Assembly (NCBI RefSeq): GCF_000192795.1
Contig: NW_007360637.1
Coordinates: 1-64,000 of the forward strand
Source of the DNA: Vavraia culicis subsp. floridensis
Lineage: Eukaryota; Microsporidia; Pleistophoridae
DNA length: 64,000 nt
Reading direction: 5' to 3'
Made by a program: the position numbers and the translations under genes. A model generated the notes under the pieces. The model was given only the letters and a program-made list of their open reading frames with translations. It did no database searches and was not told where the DNA came from. Below, piece by piece: positions 20,530 through 31,428 of this stretch; within the stretch, counting starts at the first letter, position 1, and the number at the start of each line of letters is the position of its first letter.

Positions 20530-21090
20530 TCATCCTCTTTTTACCCTATTTTTTTTACACGCGCTGCAGTACCAGTTGCTCTTAGGTGTGTGCACTAGTC
20601 CCACACACTCGAAGTGGTACCATAAAATCTTGCACTCCGGATCATCGCATCGTATCATATCACCAAAGGCGCTTGTCTGGCATAAACAGTACTTTGGCTG
20701 TTTTATATCATTGTTAACATCTTCTTTCGGTATTCTGGTCTTCAAAACACTGGGATTCTTTAAGGGGTCACCAATACTGCTTTTCCACTCATCCGAAAAC
20801 TCCTTCTGCATATCTGCAAATATTTCACGGGTGCTCTCCACTATAACATCCATAGAAACTTTTCTTTTCCTGTTTAAATGGCTAATACTCGCCAGACATT
20901 TCTTTACCTTCTTCTCGTACGTTTTTTTGCTCAACTTGAGACCACGCTTAAAATATTTATGTAGCTTGCGTGTGCACTTTATTATCCTGTTATCAATGTT
21001 TTGTATGTTAATAATTTGGTGCTGTGCATCCAACGGGTACAAATGTACATCATTTAGTATTTTGTCTAGCGCTTCGAAAGGATTTGCCAT
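20530..21090 (-). CDS. ING-family PHD finger protein (Yng2/Pho23-like)
   Basis: ING proteins are subunits of histone acetyltransferase or deacetylase complexes and read H3K4 methylation. The 186-residue product has an N-terminal helical region (about 5-75, compatible with the ING dimerisation domain) and a basic linker. A C-terminal C4HC3 PHD finger (about 135-178) has YCLCQ, GDMIRCDDPEC, ILWYHFECVGL and NWYCSACKK. The W before YHFEC and the GDMIxCDxxxC pattern are ING-specific. Which yeast paralogue (Yng1, Yng2 or Pho23) it represents cannot be told. CCC touches the ATG on the minus strand. Confidence 0.87.
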   Translation of the reverse strand: MANPFEALDKILNDVHLYPLDAQHQIINIQNIDNRIIKCTRKLHKYFKRGLKLSKKTYEKKVKKCLASISHLNRKRKVSMDVIVESTREIFADMQKEFSDEWKSSIGDPLKNPSVLKTRIPKEDVNNDIKQPKYCLCQTSAFGDMIRCDDPECKILWYHFECVGLVHTPKSNWYCSACKKNRVKRG

Positions 21091-21093
21091 GGG
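21091..21093 (-). promoter_or_regulatory. CCC start signal of the ING gene
   Basis: On the minus strand the sequence reads TTCCACCCATGG, with the C-run touching the ATG. Confidence 0.5.
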
Positions 21094-21166
21094 TGGAACA
21101 TGAAAAAATTATTTTACGTATTTGCTGTTGAAAAGCTATTTGATCAGAAATTGCACGAATAATTCG

Positions 21167-21234
21167 TTGTAATAAAAGGTTTTGCACTTCTCCTCCGCAC
21201 AGCCGAGAAGTCATCACAAAACCTTTTATTACAA
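21167..21234. repeat. Perfect long hairpin (18-bp and 7-bp stems)
   Basis: TTGTAATAAAAGGTTTTG at 21167-21184 is perfectly complementary to 21217-21234. An inner stem pairs ACTTCTC (21186-21192) with GAGAAGT (21205-21211). The hairpin lies between the ING start and the MED31 stop. It could be a small foldback element, a structured RNA or a 3' processing signal; sequence alone does not decide. Confidence 0.92.
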
Positions 21235-21263
21235 CCCATCTCAAACGATAAACTAAAAATATA

Positions 21264-21461
21264 ATGAAAAGGGATATTCTCACGACGAGCAGCCGTCCGC
21301 CACGCGTTTTTGAGTTGAAATTGCGATACAAAACGCCAAATGTTGAGATTACAATACATTTCCACAAAATAATGCAATATTTGGAACGAAACGGTGAAGG
21401 AATAACTTTAACACGTGTAATTTTCAAGAATATTATCCTAAGAAAAGTAAAAAATACCTAA
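21264..21461 (+). CDS. Possible small basic protein, 65 residues
   Basis: An ATG-initiated frame between the hairpin and the MED31 3' end. The product is basic and ends in a lysine/arginine-rich tail (FKNIILRKVKNT); no domain is recognised. There is no C-run near the start, which weakens it. It may be chance. Confidence 0.25.
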   Translation: MKRDILTTSSRPPRVFELKLRYKTPNVEITIHFHKIMQYLERNGEGITLTRVIFKNIILRKVKNT

Positions 21462-21490
21462 CAAAATAACCGATACGTCAGCAATGAATA

Positions 21491-21787
21491 TTATTGATTT
21501 TTATGTAACCAGTAGAAGCGCAACTGTTCCTCAACGAATTCAAGGATTTTCTCGTCGTCTAGTTTGTTTATAAACTCTTCATTGTTATTCAGGGCATCCA
21601 GAATAATAAGCGATTGCGGATAAATAAGAAAATTACTGTAAGGCTTTTCCTTCCAATATTCTAGGTATCTAAGAAATCTTCTGAATTCGGAATCCTCGAA
21701 GTATCCCTTTTGGTACAGGTATTGTAAATAGTATGGATTGCACAGCAACTGAACGAACTCCAGCTCTTTTTCGAACTTGGTCAGCAT
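21491..21787 (-). CDS. MED31: Mediator subunit MED31 (Soh1)
   Basis: MED31 sits in the Mediator middle module that bridges activators and RNA polymerase II. The 98-residue product is almost entirely the MED31 domain: FEKELEFVQLLCNPYYLQYL, GYFEDSEFRRFLRYLEYWKE and YPQSLIILDAL follow the family consensus closely. The frame is open from an earlier ATG at 21829. The ATG at 21787 is preferred because CCCC lies four bases upstream, with a TTTTATA stretch just before it, and because homologues begin close to this point. Confidence 0.92.
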   Translation of the reverse strand: MLTKFEKELEFVQLLCNPYYLQYLYQKGYFEDSEFRRFLRYLEYWKEKPYSNFLIYPQSLIILDALNNNEEFINKLDDEKILEFVEEQLRFYWLHKNQ

Positions 21788-21791
21788 TGGC

Positions 21792-21795
21792 GGGG
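21792..21795 (-). promoter_or_regulatory. CCCC start signal of MED31
   Basis: On the minus strand TTTTATACACCCCGCCAATG combines a TATA-like stretch and a C-run. It argues for the inner of two in-frame ATGs. Confidence 0.5.
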
Positions 21796-23824
21796 TGTAT
21801 AAAATAACAAAGTCTAAAACGTTCCCCATTAAACCGCATCGTAGAGAAAGTCCGTGTTCCGCAAGACAAGGTGATACTTTATAAACAGCAGTAGTTAATA
21901 GTCAACAGGCCATAATTTACCAATCGCATCAACTTGTACTCATAATTGGTTATAAAGTGTAGTTTAACATGTTTGGTCTGTTCTGCTATTAAAATTACCA
22001 TTTTTTCTTACCTGCACTAAGTGAAATATCCATTCAAAACAACATATACAGCTCATATACCCATCAACTTCTACATTTTATCTTGAGACGCGGTTTAAAC
22101 TCTGTGATGCATTCTTCAGAAGGACGATATCTATCATATTTTGATTGGGAGTGGTTGAGCGAGTAGACAAACGTATCGTTAATAATGCACCAAGATTGAA
22201 ACTGGTGTTGAAAACGAAAAGTATGTAGTAGCAAATTAAACCTGATGAATAGTATGTTACCACGCCCATACACAGAGGAAATAGCCATTAACACTATCAG
22301 GGATGGTCAATACCTTTGCTGATTGATCACCTCAATCATTTGCAATACGAAGAGCCCTAAATACCTAAGTACAGATAGTGATTATGGAAACAATATCAAG
22401 TGTTTGCTCTGAACTCGGCCACCTACATGAACAAGTCTTCTGAAAGAATCGCGAGAAGATCATAGGGTATATTATTACTGTATTATGCCGTATACCTCAT
22501 AAGTGAGTAAATATTAGTGTGATATAATGGATTGGAATGGCATCTTAAAGAAATATTCTCATACATAGAAAACACAGCTAGTCGAAACAAACACGCTTTC
22601 GATGGAAAAGCGGAAATGAAAAGCTTTGGGCCAATTTCTTTGATGTTCGCCATACCACAGTGCTTACTAAAATAGATTAGGAACAAAATCTGCCACCATA
22701 TAAACGGTTAACGGGGTGGTGGCTGAATCAATGAGAGGGTGGTTGGATAGGATGCAGCATAGGTATGAAATATACCGCAACGAAAGCGATGAACACAACG
22801 AGAATAGTTTGTTCCATATTTAATTCTGCGCACTACCAAAATTATTCGGGATTAGTTGCACATGAATGAGTAAATCGCATCACAGACTTTCCTTATCACG
22901 TCTCATTATCAGGCTCTACTGCCAAATTGTATTGTCAAACCTTTGCTCGCTGCATATGCTAGACGAGGCGATAAGACACTAAAAACTGAATGCGTTTTTA
23001 TTACAAAAGGTTCACCAGAAGAGAAAAATAACGATCCATCTATGATGGAGATGTGCAGGTGAACACTTGTTAATATAGGAATTTTTACTATTTGCTTTGA
23101 TAAGGAGTCGTACTACGTTGTACGTGGTAATTTGTGACTAATTTGTACCCTGTGCTACCTTAAATCTTTAGGATAACACGCACTAAAAATTAGAATATAT
23201 CATAGTGAAAGGTGCTGTAAAGTACACCTGATGAATAATTCACGTGGTCAACGAACGGATCTGATTGTTTTTCTGCTATCTGTAAATATGACCAAGAATA
23301 GAATCTAACCAAGATGGTATTTATTATTTATTAGAGATAAGTGCTGCCTAATCAATGGAACAGTACAAAATTCATTTATTGATCCTGTTACAGCTCACAC
23401 CATGTCCAATTGATAATACACACAAAACTCGTGGTACATCTGTTTTCGCTGACATTACGCTCATGTGTATGGCTGTAAAATTACATTTAGCCATTAATTT
23501 GATAATCTTACCAGATAGGTATAATTACCATGCCTGAAGTTCCGTCACCAGCTAACCCGGAATCTTGTTGTGTTAACCTGTGGGGCGGTTCAATCAGTTT
23601 GAAAGATACTTTGACGTACGATCCAGGAGCATTTCGATGCCAAATTCGAATGTAATGACATTGTTTAATTATTTGTTGATAACTGATTAATTGAAACATA
23701 CTTAGGTAAGCAGCTGACTCATTTGTAAGAATTTATGATAGATGGACGTTAATTGATCAAAAACAAAGCGTCTGACCCGGAAGAAATCCCATATGTGCTG
23801 TTGTTTAATGGTAATATAGATGCA
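21796..23824. other. About 2 kb spacer between divergent MED31 and POLD2
   Basis: Contains the in-frame codons 21797-21829 that would lengthen MED31 if the outer ATG were used. Short minus-strand frames at 22064-22294, 22483-22686 and 23508-23699 have no recognisable similarity. No tRNA or other RNA gene recognised. Confidence 0.55.
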
Positions 23825-24985
23825 ATGCTAAAATACGACCTGTTTTTCACCGCTGCATGTATTTGCTACAATGGCATGTTCCGATCACAGTTCATTGTTT
23901 TTCGTTCCTTCGTACCCTTTGAGATGAAGGAGAACTTTTTATTTCAGGGCCAGTATAACCAGACGTATGTCACGCGTCTTGTGAAAATGCGACCGCTCAT
24001 AAACCTCAGCGCGTGCAAAAACGCTACAATACTGCCTAATTTGTCGGAGAGCAGTAATGCGAATGGACCTGTCGCTTTTGTTGCCCTTTTGTACGTTGAT
24101 GGCACGAACAAAGAAACTATTTTTGACGAAACGGGCCTCATAAACAAGGAAAGAGTTGTAAAACCGTATGAAAATCTCACGTACTATGTTGAAGACGAGA
24201 GCTGTCGAGTCGAAGTAATATTTGAGCCCGAAGGCCTATTCGTCACCGGACAGGTGCTCGGTTTTCTCGCTGAAAAGAATACACACAGCTTAACCATCAA
24301 GGATGTAATTTATCCCGAACAGTTAGAACAGACAGGTCAGCCCGAACATGATGTTATTTGCTTTATTGCCGACCTAAAAATACGGAATAGCATGGGCGAG
24401 CTGAATGTTGTCATCGATTACATAAGTAACAGCAAAAGAGTCACCGATCTGGTGATCATTGGTGATTTGTTTGACGAGGTTACCAAGGAGAACGCTGATC
24501 TTCTTACCCAATTTATAGAAAATTTTGGAGCGGACACTTTTATAATACCAAATACAAACGACCCAACGAATAAGTTGCTACCTCAGCAGCCGATAAGCAA
24601 TCGCCTGATCGATTACAACTGCCTTTTTCTTCCGAGCCCAGCACAATTCGAAACGGGGACTAAAATGCTTTTTATACCACCCGTTGCTGTCAATGATATA
24701 AAATTATACGGAGAAACATCAGCTATCAAGATAATGAAGATGCTTGTGAGAACAAGACATATATGTCCGACAGCACCTGATACAGTCGGATGCATACCGT
24801 ACAAAGACGAGGACCCGTTTATTTTGAACGAGATGCCCGACTATGTTTTTACACTTGGTGATAAATTTGAAAAGGAGATAGGCAAGATCACCTATTTCGT
24901 GCTGCCCAGCTTTTCAAAAACAAAGAAAGTCATCATTTTAACGTTAGATAAGTGCAATTTTGAAACAATCGCTCTAGAGTATTAA
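23825..24985 (+). CDS. POL31: DNA polymerase delta small (B) subunit, POLD2/Pol31
   Basis: The B-subunit stabilises the catalytic subunit of polymerase delta during lagging-strand synthesis. The block GQYNQTYVTRLVKMRPLI near the N-terminus matches the POLD2 signature QYxxxYxxRLxxMRPxL. An OB fold follows (about 120-185), then an inactivated calcineurin-like phosphoesterase domain (LVIIGDLFDEVTKEN, then FIIPNTNDPTN). The frame is open upstream to 23753 without an ATG. The ATG at 23825 is the first available; the ATG at 23876 is an alternative that removes a hydrophobic stretch unlike other POLD2 N-termini. No C-run marks either. AATAAA overlaps the stop. Confidence 0.87.
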   Translation: MLKYDLFFTAACICYNGMFRSQFIVFRSFVPFEMKENFLFQGQYNQTYVTRLVKMRPLINLSACKNATILPNLSESSNANGPVAFVALLYVDGTNKETIFDETGLINKERVVKPYENLTYYVEDESCRVEVIFEPEGLFVTGQVLGFLAEKNTHSLTIKDVIYPEQLEQTGQPEHDVICFIADLKIRNSMGELNVVIDYISNSKRVTDLVIIGDLFDEVTKENADLLTQFIENFGADTFIIPNTNDPTNKLLPQQPISNRLIDYNCLFLPSPAQFETGTKMLFIPPVAVNDIKLYGETSAIKIMKMLVRTRHICPTAPDTVGCIPYKDEDPFILNEMPDYVFTLGDKFEKEIGKITYFVLPSFSKTKKVIILTLDKCNFETIALEY

Positions 24986-25513
24986 ATAAAGACGGATATT
25001 CCATACGGGTGAATATTGAGTGATAAATACTCAGCTACTCATGTAATACAACCGCTTATATCATCATACAGGTATGTTACCACATAAAACCTTAACTATT
25101 TATTTTTTACTTTGTTCACTCCAGATTACTCGAGGCGTACCTTGTGCCTGGATATACATCCCGTACTTGGTAAAACTTCATCCATAGACACAAGAAATGT
25201 AACTTTCCAGTTGATATGTCGCTATAAATGATGTGCTTTTAACCGCTAGGCCAATGCACCACCGTGAAAAACACTTATGTCACTCAAATTCAGATCGTAA
25301 ACGGCAGAATGTTCATAAACTAAATTAAAAATGAATGAAATCATGCCAAATAAAAATGGTAAAGGGGCAAGCAAAGATCGGCACAATTCGTTGTTTAAAG
25401 GTTGCAAACCAGATTTTAATTGGCAAGGTCCATTTAGACTGTCGTGTTACCGAGACATAAATTATAGCTCAGCATGAACAAAAAATACTTTAGTACCGGT
25501 ACTCACCGACCTA
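24986..25513. other. Spacer between POLD2 and RAT1
   Basis: No gene. On the minus strand 25230-25253 resembles a tRNA A box (TGGCCTAGCGGTTAA), but no foldable tRNA follows. Confidence 0.55.
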
Positions 25514-27544
25514 TCAGTAGCTAATTTCAACTATGACGGTCTTTTCATCATCCATTTCGTACTTGTAATGCGGCATGGCCATCAATTCTACTTCAAAAAA
25601 CACGGTCGTGTGCGACGGACCATCAACATACAGGCTCTTCAAGCACTTAAACAGCTTGTTATTAGAGCCGACATAGAACAAATCTCTCGATTCAATACCT
25701 AATATAGCATCGTTATACTTTATAAGGCTTCTTTTCTCCTTTATTTGGTACAGCAATGTTTCTATGTCTATTATCGGAAGAATGGCCACTCCCTGCCACG
25801 GCAGCAACTTGTCAAACATGTCAATTTTTATTTCGGTTGGAAAAGAGTTGAAAATAGGGTGCATCTCTTTCGGCACCAGGCCTTTCGACTGCGGCGGCAT
25901 AACAAGCATTTGCTGCTGAAGACAGTCGAGCGGCTCTGTTCGCTTGTTCAAATATGGCATGCTTCGAACGTTCGCAATATCACAGGCAAAGGGAGCGTAG
26001 TCGTATGGATAGAACCATTCCCAATTGGTGGCGCCCTTTACATAGTACTTGAATACCCAGCTCAATCCCAAGATGTATTCTCTACACACTGTAATAACCT
26101 CTCGCTCTGATTTAAGGCTCAGCTTGGTGTCGTAGTAGCGTGTCTTGCCATAGGTGGTCTCTAGCGGAATGTTCTCGAAAAATCCCTTTATCTGGAATCG
26201 GCGTCGTGTATCTGCCAGAAGCTTTTTCTTCTTGACGTAAAGGCTATCCTCATGCTGCGACAATATTTTAAAGAAGTTCCGAAGCACAGAAAAATCGATT
26301 TCGCCTTTGTATGTGATGTATTTTTTTGTTTGGTTGAAGTTCTCGGCGAGAAGTTTTGTCAAAATTTCGATAGCCTCAAAACGCACATCGAAACACTGTA
26401 AGGTCGGGAGAAAGTCGTTCCCTGCAAGAAAGGACATGAGTATCCAGTCATCTACCATCCTATTGAACTCGTATGACGTGTGCACTAACATCGAAAGTTC
26501 CTCTGAAAGGATTCTTTTGAGCACGATCAGGTCGAAGAAAATACACGAGAAGAGCGCAAGCTTGTTACAGTAGGTGCTCAGATGTCCTTTCTTGCCACAC
26601 TTTTCGCAGTAGTGCTGTCGTTGCAGATGCACAAACTCGAGATCCTCGCGCATGATCTTCACGTTTCGCCCATGCAGCGAAGTACCGAGAAAAATAAGAT
26701 CTGCGTCTGGTGAATAAATCGTGTGCTTCAAATTCCTATTTTTCATCTTCCGTATCAGTGTCATTATTTTCTGTTCTCCTTCCCCAGCCCTACGCCCATT
26801 ACTGTAAATAAAGCACAGGTTTTTATACTTTGGATCGTTCACGAGTCTGTTCCGGATGAATTGATCCATTCTCTTTTCCAAATCATACATGAACCTGGTG
26901 CCCGGTGTGATCGCATTCTTGTCAAATGCCTCATCTTCTGTGAGCGAGCTTTCCTCCAGCAAATCGCTGGCATGTTTGTCATATTCGCCAATCTCAACGT
27001 CTTCAGGCTCAGCATTTTCCTCGTTGCATTTTCTCTCTTTTCTTCTGCCGTTCGCTTCATCTGCGCCGCTGTTCTTCTCGTCCGATGTAGAATTATCCAT
27101 CAAGCCAACAAAGTCTACCTTGTACTCGTCCTTGATTGTCGATGCCTTTGCTAACTTTTGAATCTTTTCCTTGGTTTTCTCAACAAAATTTACGCTTTTT
27201 GTGCTTTCAAAGCTCTTCTTACTCAGCTCAAGCGCTTCAATAATACTCCTGTACCTCCTAGACCGCTGCTGATTAAGTTTTGCTCGCGGTGCCACCCCAT
27301 CCGTTGATATGACAATCATTTTCCGCGGCAAACACTTGCTAACAATGCTGTCTATGTTCTTTTCCACGTTTTGCATCATTTCGTCCTCATTAACCGGTGT
27401 TGGTCCGTCAGAAGGTGCGCATGATATATGAATTATTGCGTTAAAATCTATGTAAAGAACATCTGTTGGATTGTTTGGAGTAGCCTTCTCGATTACCTGC
27501 GGATACTTTTTGGTGAGCCAGCGAAAGAGGGATGGTACGCCCAT
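25514..27544 (-). CDS. RAT1: Nuclear 5'-3' exoribonuclease RAT1/XRN2
   Basis: Degrades uncapped RNA 5' to 3' in the nucleus and contributes to rRNA processing and polymerase II termination. The 676-residue protein begins MGVPSLFRWLTKKYPQV, the invariant XRN start. Catalytic acidic blocks include YIDFN (31-35), STDGVAPRAKLNQQRSRRY (80-98), AGEGEQKIM (253-261), SPDADLIFLG (278-287) and AGNDFLP (374-380). A CCHC zinc knuckle (C313-x2-C316-x4-H321-x4-C326) marks the XRN2/RAT1 branch over XRN1. An acidic insertion of about 80 residues (140-215) is lineage-specific. The frame extends upstream to 27637, but homology fixes the start at 27544; a GGG lies eight bases before it. Confidence 0.95.
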   Translation of the reverse strand: MGVPSLFRWLTKKYPQVIEKATPNNPTDVLYIDFNAIIHISCAPSDGPTPVNEDEMMQNVEKNIDSIVSKCLPRKMIVISTDGVAPRAKLNQQRSRRYRSIIEALELSKKSFESTKSVNFVEKTKEKIQKLAKASTIKDEYKVDFVGLMDNSTSDEKNSGADEANGRRKERKCNEENAEPEDVEIGEYDKHASDLLEESSLTEDEAFDKNAITPGTRFMYDLEKRMDQFIRNRLVNDPKYKNLCFIYSNGRRAGEGEQKIMTLIRKMKNRNLKHTIYSPDADLIFLGTSLHGRNVKIMREDLEFVHLQRQHYCEKCGKKGHLSTYCNKLALFSCIFFDLIVLKRILSEELSMLVHTSYEFNRMVDDWILMSFLAGNDFLPTLQCFDVRFEAIEILTKLLAENFNQTKKYITYKGEIDFSVLRNFFKILSQHEDSLYVKKKKLLADTRRRFQIKGFFENIPLETTYGKTRYYDTKLSLKSEREVITVCREYILGLSWVFKYYVKGATNWEWFYPYDYAPFACDIANVRSMPYLNKRTEPLDCLQQQMLVMPPQSKGLVPKEMHPIFNSFPTEIKIDMFDKLLPWQGVAILPIIDIETLLYQIKEKRSLIKYNDAILGIESRDLFYVGSNNKLFKCLKSLYVDGPSHTTVFFEVELMAMPHYKYEMDDEKTVIVEISY

Positions 27545-28854
27545 AAATTTTACCCTTTCTTTATTTTTTAAATAAATAGGTAAAAATTCTTCAACGGCCA
27601 AAGTTTGAGAACACCGGTAACAAAACACGGCCATCATCCACCGGTACTAATTCCAAGGTGACATAGCTCAAAAAATTTCCAGTTTTGTTGATACCATTTA
27701 TCCTTCTATCTCTATAGAATGATATAACTAGAACGAAAAACAAGGATGTTTTCCGGCAGATAATTTGATGGACCTAACATTATTTCCTATCACTCACCGG
27801 ACTAACACGGATCAAAAAGTGCTCAAAATCTTTCATCCACCAAACAGGTTCATTTATTGAAATTGTAGTTTTTCAGTGTATGATTTTTAGCATTTCCTAC
27901 CGTGTCTACTGGGTAAATACCAAAGGCACCGTAAATGCCGACGGTAACTGTTAGTTATGGCTGTGGAATTGTCATTACAGTCTTTTAGACCCGGTAGCCT
28001 GTGAGTTAACGATTATTAAACGGTAGCACAGGTGCACATTATACATAAGCATATCTGCTCAATCACATGACAAAACCGTTTATTACTAGTGGCAGTTTAC
28101 CCACTTTAACATTGTCTACCATTCTTTGAGTATCAGCACTGAGAGGAGCATTCACTACGTGCACTAGTTGTGCAATAATTTATGTTCGTTCATGTTGGCA
28201 GCTCTGCGGCCAGCGTTTTATGGTCTGCAATCTTTTTATTGATTAATTAATTTTTGTTGATTTACCACCACTTCTCCTCATTTATAAATGAGCAGGCGCA
28301 CCGAGAAGAGGTTTCCAATAATTTTTGAAGAGCGCATTTACTTACCACATCAAAGAGATTTTTACTAAAAGGGGTTTATTCATTTCTACACCGCTCTCAC
28401 AAAACATGCTCTTCCTGTATTGAGAAGAAGAAACAATATTTTCATTGAAAGCGACTTATTCACTGTTTCATACTCCATTCTCTAAACAAATACACCTTTC
28501 TGGTTCGCTAGGACCGATCATGACTGCCAGTTTTTGGTTCATAAAGGTGACAAATAATCAGAAAAGTATTTTATCCGTTTAGGATACTACAAAATACTAA
28601 AATAGTGATATGTTGCTGTAATATAAGACATTACGTATTTATTATCGTATTTTAGATTACAGAACACATTTATCTACGTTTTTTGCGTATTACTTCGTTG
28701 TAACGAGGTTTTTTGAATGCTTGATTCCAGCTCGGAAGTAATTTAAATTATAGAAGCCTACATTTTGAGCAAAAAGCGCACAAACAATGATGATGTCCGC
28801 CACCAGAGACGGTCAGAACACACTTTTTCTTTTAGCATGTTGTGCAGCACCGAA
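27545..28854. other. 1.3 kb spacer upstream of RAT1
   Basis: In-frame upstream codons to 27637 are judged non-coding because XRN proteins start at MGVP. No other gene or RNA recognised. The tail at 28758-28854 overlaps short antisense frames only. Confidence 0.55.
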
Positions 28855-29220
28855 TCATCTTGATGATTCATTTTTGAGAATGGCAAGGATCTTTTCAGCG
28901 TCCAAAATCTTTTTTCGGCAAATGAGTGCGATCTTCTCCATGAATTCATCGGTAAATTCGACGGTGCTCAGGTAATACAAAATATTAGCACTGCTCGTAT
29001 CATCTATCATACCCGCAAACAACTTTATAAACGGATACTTTTGCATATCATACATGGCTTTGTCATACCCATCGACCTTAATTCTGTAATAATCCTGTAT
29101 TATTTCTTCCGTTTGTTCTTGATTCATAGAACTCTCCCGCTTTAAAACATCAAGCTCGTTTTCTGATGAATTGTTGGTGTACAGATCATCGATGAGTTCC
29201 TCATCGCTGCTATTATCCAT
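28855..29220 (-). CDS. Orphan acidic protein, 121 residues
   Basis: Not recognised. The first 35 residues are acidic and Ser/Asn-rich (MDNSSDEELIDDLY). The rest is predicted to be helical, with repeated Tyr and charged residues (YYRIKVDGYDKAMYDMQKYP, then KIALICRKKILDAEKILAIL). There is no signal peptide or membrane segment. The ATG at 29220 has CCC four bases upstream, which sets the start within a frame that extends further and argues for a real gene. Confidence 0.6.
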   Translation of the reverse strand: MDNSSDEELIDDLYTNNSSENELDVLKRESSMNQEQTEEIIQDYYRIKVDGYDKAMYDMQKYPFIKLFAGMIDDTSSANILYYLSTVEFTDEFMEKIALICRKKILDAEKILAILKNESSR

Positions 29221-30465
29221 CTGAGGGATGAAAAATTTTACTTGGTTATTGGCACAGGTTCCTTTTTTTGTTTTGGGCGATGAGCAAAATCGATTCTGAG
29301 GTGAAAGCATAATACACCTAGTCTGTAGCACGGCAGACCTCACAATGCCTGTGAAACATCCCGCCTAACGGTACCACGTATTGATGAACATTTTTTGAGA
29401 GCAGTGCTCATCACAGCACATGCTTACAATCCAGCGGTATGTTCCGACTGTTCATGTTTCTATTACGGTCAGCCTCTGGCCAACCCGTTCATCGTACCAG
29501 CAAAATCATAAAAATAAGTCAAGAGGGCACAACCGGTATGTGAATAACCGTTTATTCACCTAAGCGGCACTTTTTGGTACGGTGCATTCAAAGCAACAAA
29601 TCACATTTATCTTGCACTCAATTCCATTTTTGAGCATTTGACTAGGTCGCAATGCCACAGATCAAATGATGCGGCATTCTTCGCAACCAAGTGCAACGTG
29701 TTAAACCTTGTTTTATGAACGCGTGCCATTGGTAAATGATGAGCTCCTGTAACATTGCACTTCGTGTTACCGGTAGTTCACAGATATCATCAAATGTAGA
29801 GCATCGCTCACAGTTTTGCTAGGTTATTTCACCAATTGAACGAGTACGTTCTTCTTGGTACACCACGAAATAAGAGGCCGAAGATTTGATTTGTAAGTTG
29901 CTGGGCGCATTGCTTCTTCTCTGGTACACTTTGTGCCGCCTATTCTTACAGTTTCTACTTCCAATGTCAAGAAAGTTTGAATGTCCCCTGCTGTGCGCTG
30001 TATTTTTGGTATAAAAAAACAAATGTTCATTGACAAGGCCATAATTGCAGGAGCCTGCGATTTTACAAAGAAGCTCATTCCTTATCGAGCTAGTAATCAT
30101 TTTGGAAATTGTACCATCTAAACCATCGAATTGCATGTTTATCCATACAATGCCTCAGACAGCGCTCGCTTGTTTGACACGTCAATGATTGCTTCCATTC
30201 CAAATTTAAGGGCGATGCTCGAAACGTCTTCATCACCGAACTGTGCTGTTCAGCATTTCATACCGGCATGTCCCACTGTCCTAAACCATTCTAATGATGT
30301 GACATACGCAGATAAATTAAAACTAATGCTTGCACGATGAGTAGGAAGTGTTGGAATAAAAACGGTGGTGCGCTTCGTCGTGCCAGCCGACCGTGTCTGT
30401 TCTCCCTGTTACTCCCCGGTTTTCGTGTTTTTTGCTTTCGTCTGCATTTAAGAGAAAAATGCTAT
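29221..30465. other. 1.2 kb spacer between divergent genes
   Basis: The frame of the following ZIP gene extends upstream to 30337, but the start signal places its ATG at 30475. Other frames here (29819-30136 minus, 30131-30340 plus) are unsupported. Confidence 0.5.
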
Positions 30466-30469
30466 CCCC
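30466..30469 (+). promoter_or_regulatory. CCCC start signal of ZIP transporter 1
   Basis: CTATCCCCTGCAAATG selects the ATG at 30475 over the ATG at 30337, whose extra 46 residues do not resemble ZIP N-termini. Confidence 0.55.
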
Positions 30470-30474
30470 TGCAA

Positions 30475-31428
30475 ATGACTGATTTTCTGATCCTCTCAAC
30501 GCTCATATTCATCACGTCCCTGATTCTGTGTTTAATACCACGCTCACTCAACAGAGTGGACAATATAAAGAAATTCTATCCACACATAACGGTGTTTGCT
30601 GCCGGCTTTATGTTAGCGATGCTGCTGCTCGACTTTATCCCCCATGTTGCTGGTATATGCAAGCACGGCAGTGGTTCAAAACACGTTGCCCACCATTCAA
30701 TCGATGAGTGCGAGAACCCGCAGAGCTGTGATCAGCACCAAAACGATACCAAGAAACACGATGACCATCATGACCATTCCCATTCGCACGGATTCTTTGG
30801 GCCGAATCTGGGCTTTCTTATCGCTGGCTGTGCATTTATTTTTCTATTGAGCATCGATTCAATCGTGCTCCACCACTCCCATTGTGACAACGACCAGATC
30901 GTACAAATGAATGACGGCCTCAACCACGGTGCCCATGGACATTCGCATGCTCATGATCAGATTGGAACGTGCAACACCAGCGCAATCAAGGAAACAAAAT
31001 CAAAAGTACAGGCAATCATCTTCATACTTGCGCTCTCGCTGCACTCGTTGTTTGAGGGTCTTGCAATCAACAAGCAGCGCACTTTCGGCATATTTGAGGT
31101 CGGAATCATCGTGCACAAAATGCTTGAATCGTTTGCACTCGGCTTCACCGTGCACATGGCAGAATTCTCCTTTGCGTATTCAATTGTTCTGATCACGGTG
31201 TATTCCATGCTCACACCTCTAGGAATGGCGATCGCGTATCTCTTGCCGTGTAATAAGCTTCTTAGCACGGCGTGCAATGGCCTGGCACTTGGCAGCATAC
31301 TATTCATCGTCTGTGTGGAGATGATCCCGCCAAATTTCCACAGCAAATCAAGCGATCTGACGAAAATCGCCTCGTTAGCCACCGGGTATGTTTTGACAGC
31401 TGTTATAATTCATTTTATGCATTGCTAG
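30475..31428 (+). CDS. ZIP (SLC39) family metal transporter 1
   Basis: ZIP proteins import Zn2+ or Fe2+ and related metals into the cytoplasm. The 317-residue product begins with a membrane segment (FLILSTLIFITSLILCLIP) and shows about eight membrane spans. Two His-rich cytosolic stretches lie between spans 3 and 4 (DDHHDHSHSHG and HGAHGHSHAHD). The metal-site signatures are intact: HSLFEGL in span 4 and HKMLESFALG in span 5. It is the most complete of three ZIP genes in the window. The metal specificity cannot be read from the sequence. Confidence 0.92.
   Translation: MTDFLILSTLIFITSLILCLIPRSLNRVDNIKKFYPHITVFAAGFMLAMLLLDFIPHVAGICKHGSGSKHVAHHSIDECENPQSCDQHQNDTKKHDDHHDHSHSHGFFGPNLGFLIAGCAFIFLLSIDSIVLHHSHCDNDQIVQMNDGLNHGAHGHSHAHDQIGTCNTSAIKETKSKVQAIIFILALSLHSLFEGLAINKQRTFGIFEVGIIVHKMLESFALGFTVHMAEFSFAYSIVLITVYSMLTPLGMAIAYLLPCNKLLSTACNGLALGSILFIVCVEMIPPNFHSKSSDLTKIASLATGYVLTAVIIHFMHC

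Noticed and set aside
25225..25260. tRNA A-box-like sequence on the minus strand (TGGCCTAGCGGTTAA)
   Set aside because: No T arm, B box or pairing acceptor and anticodon stems could be found downstream.
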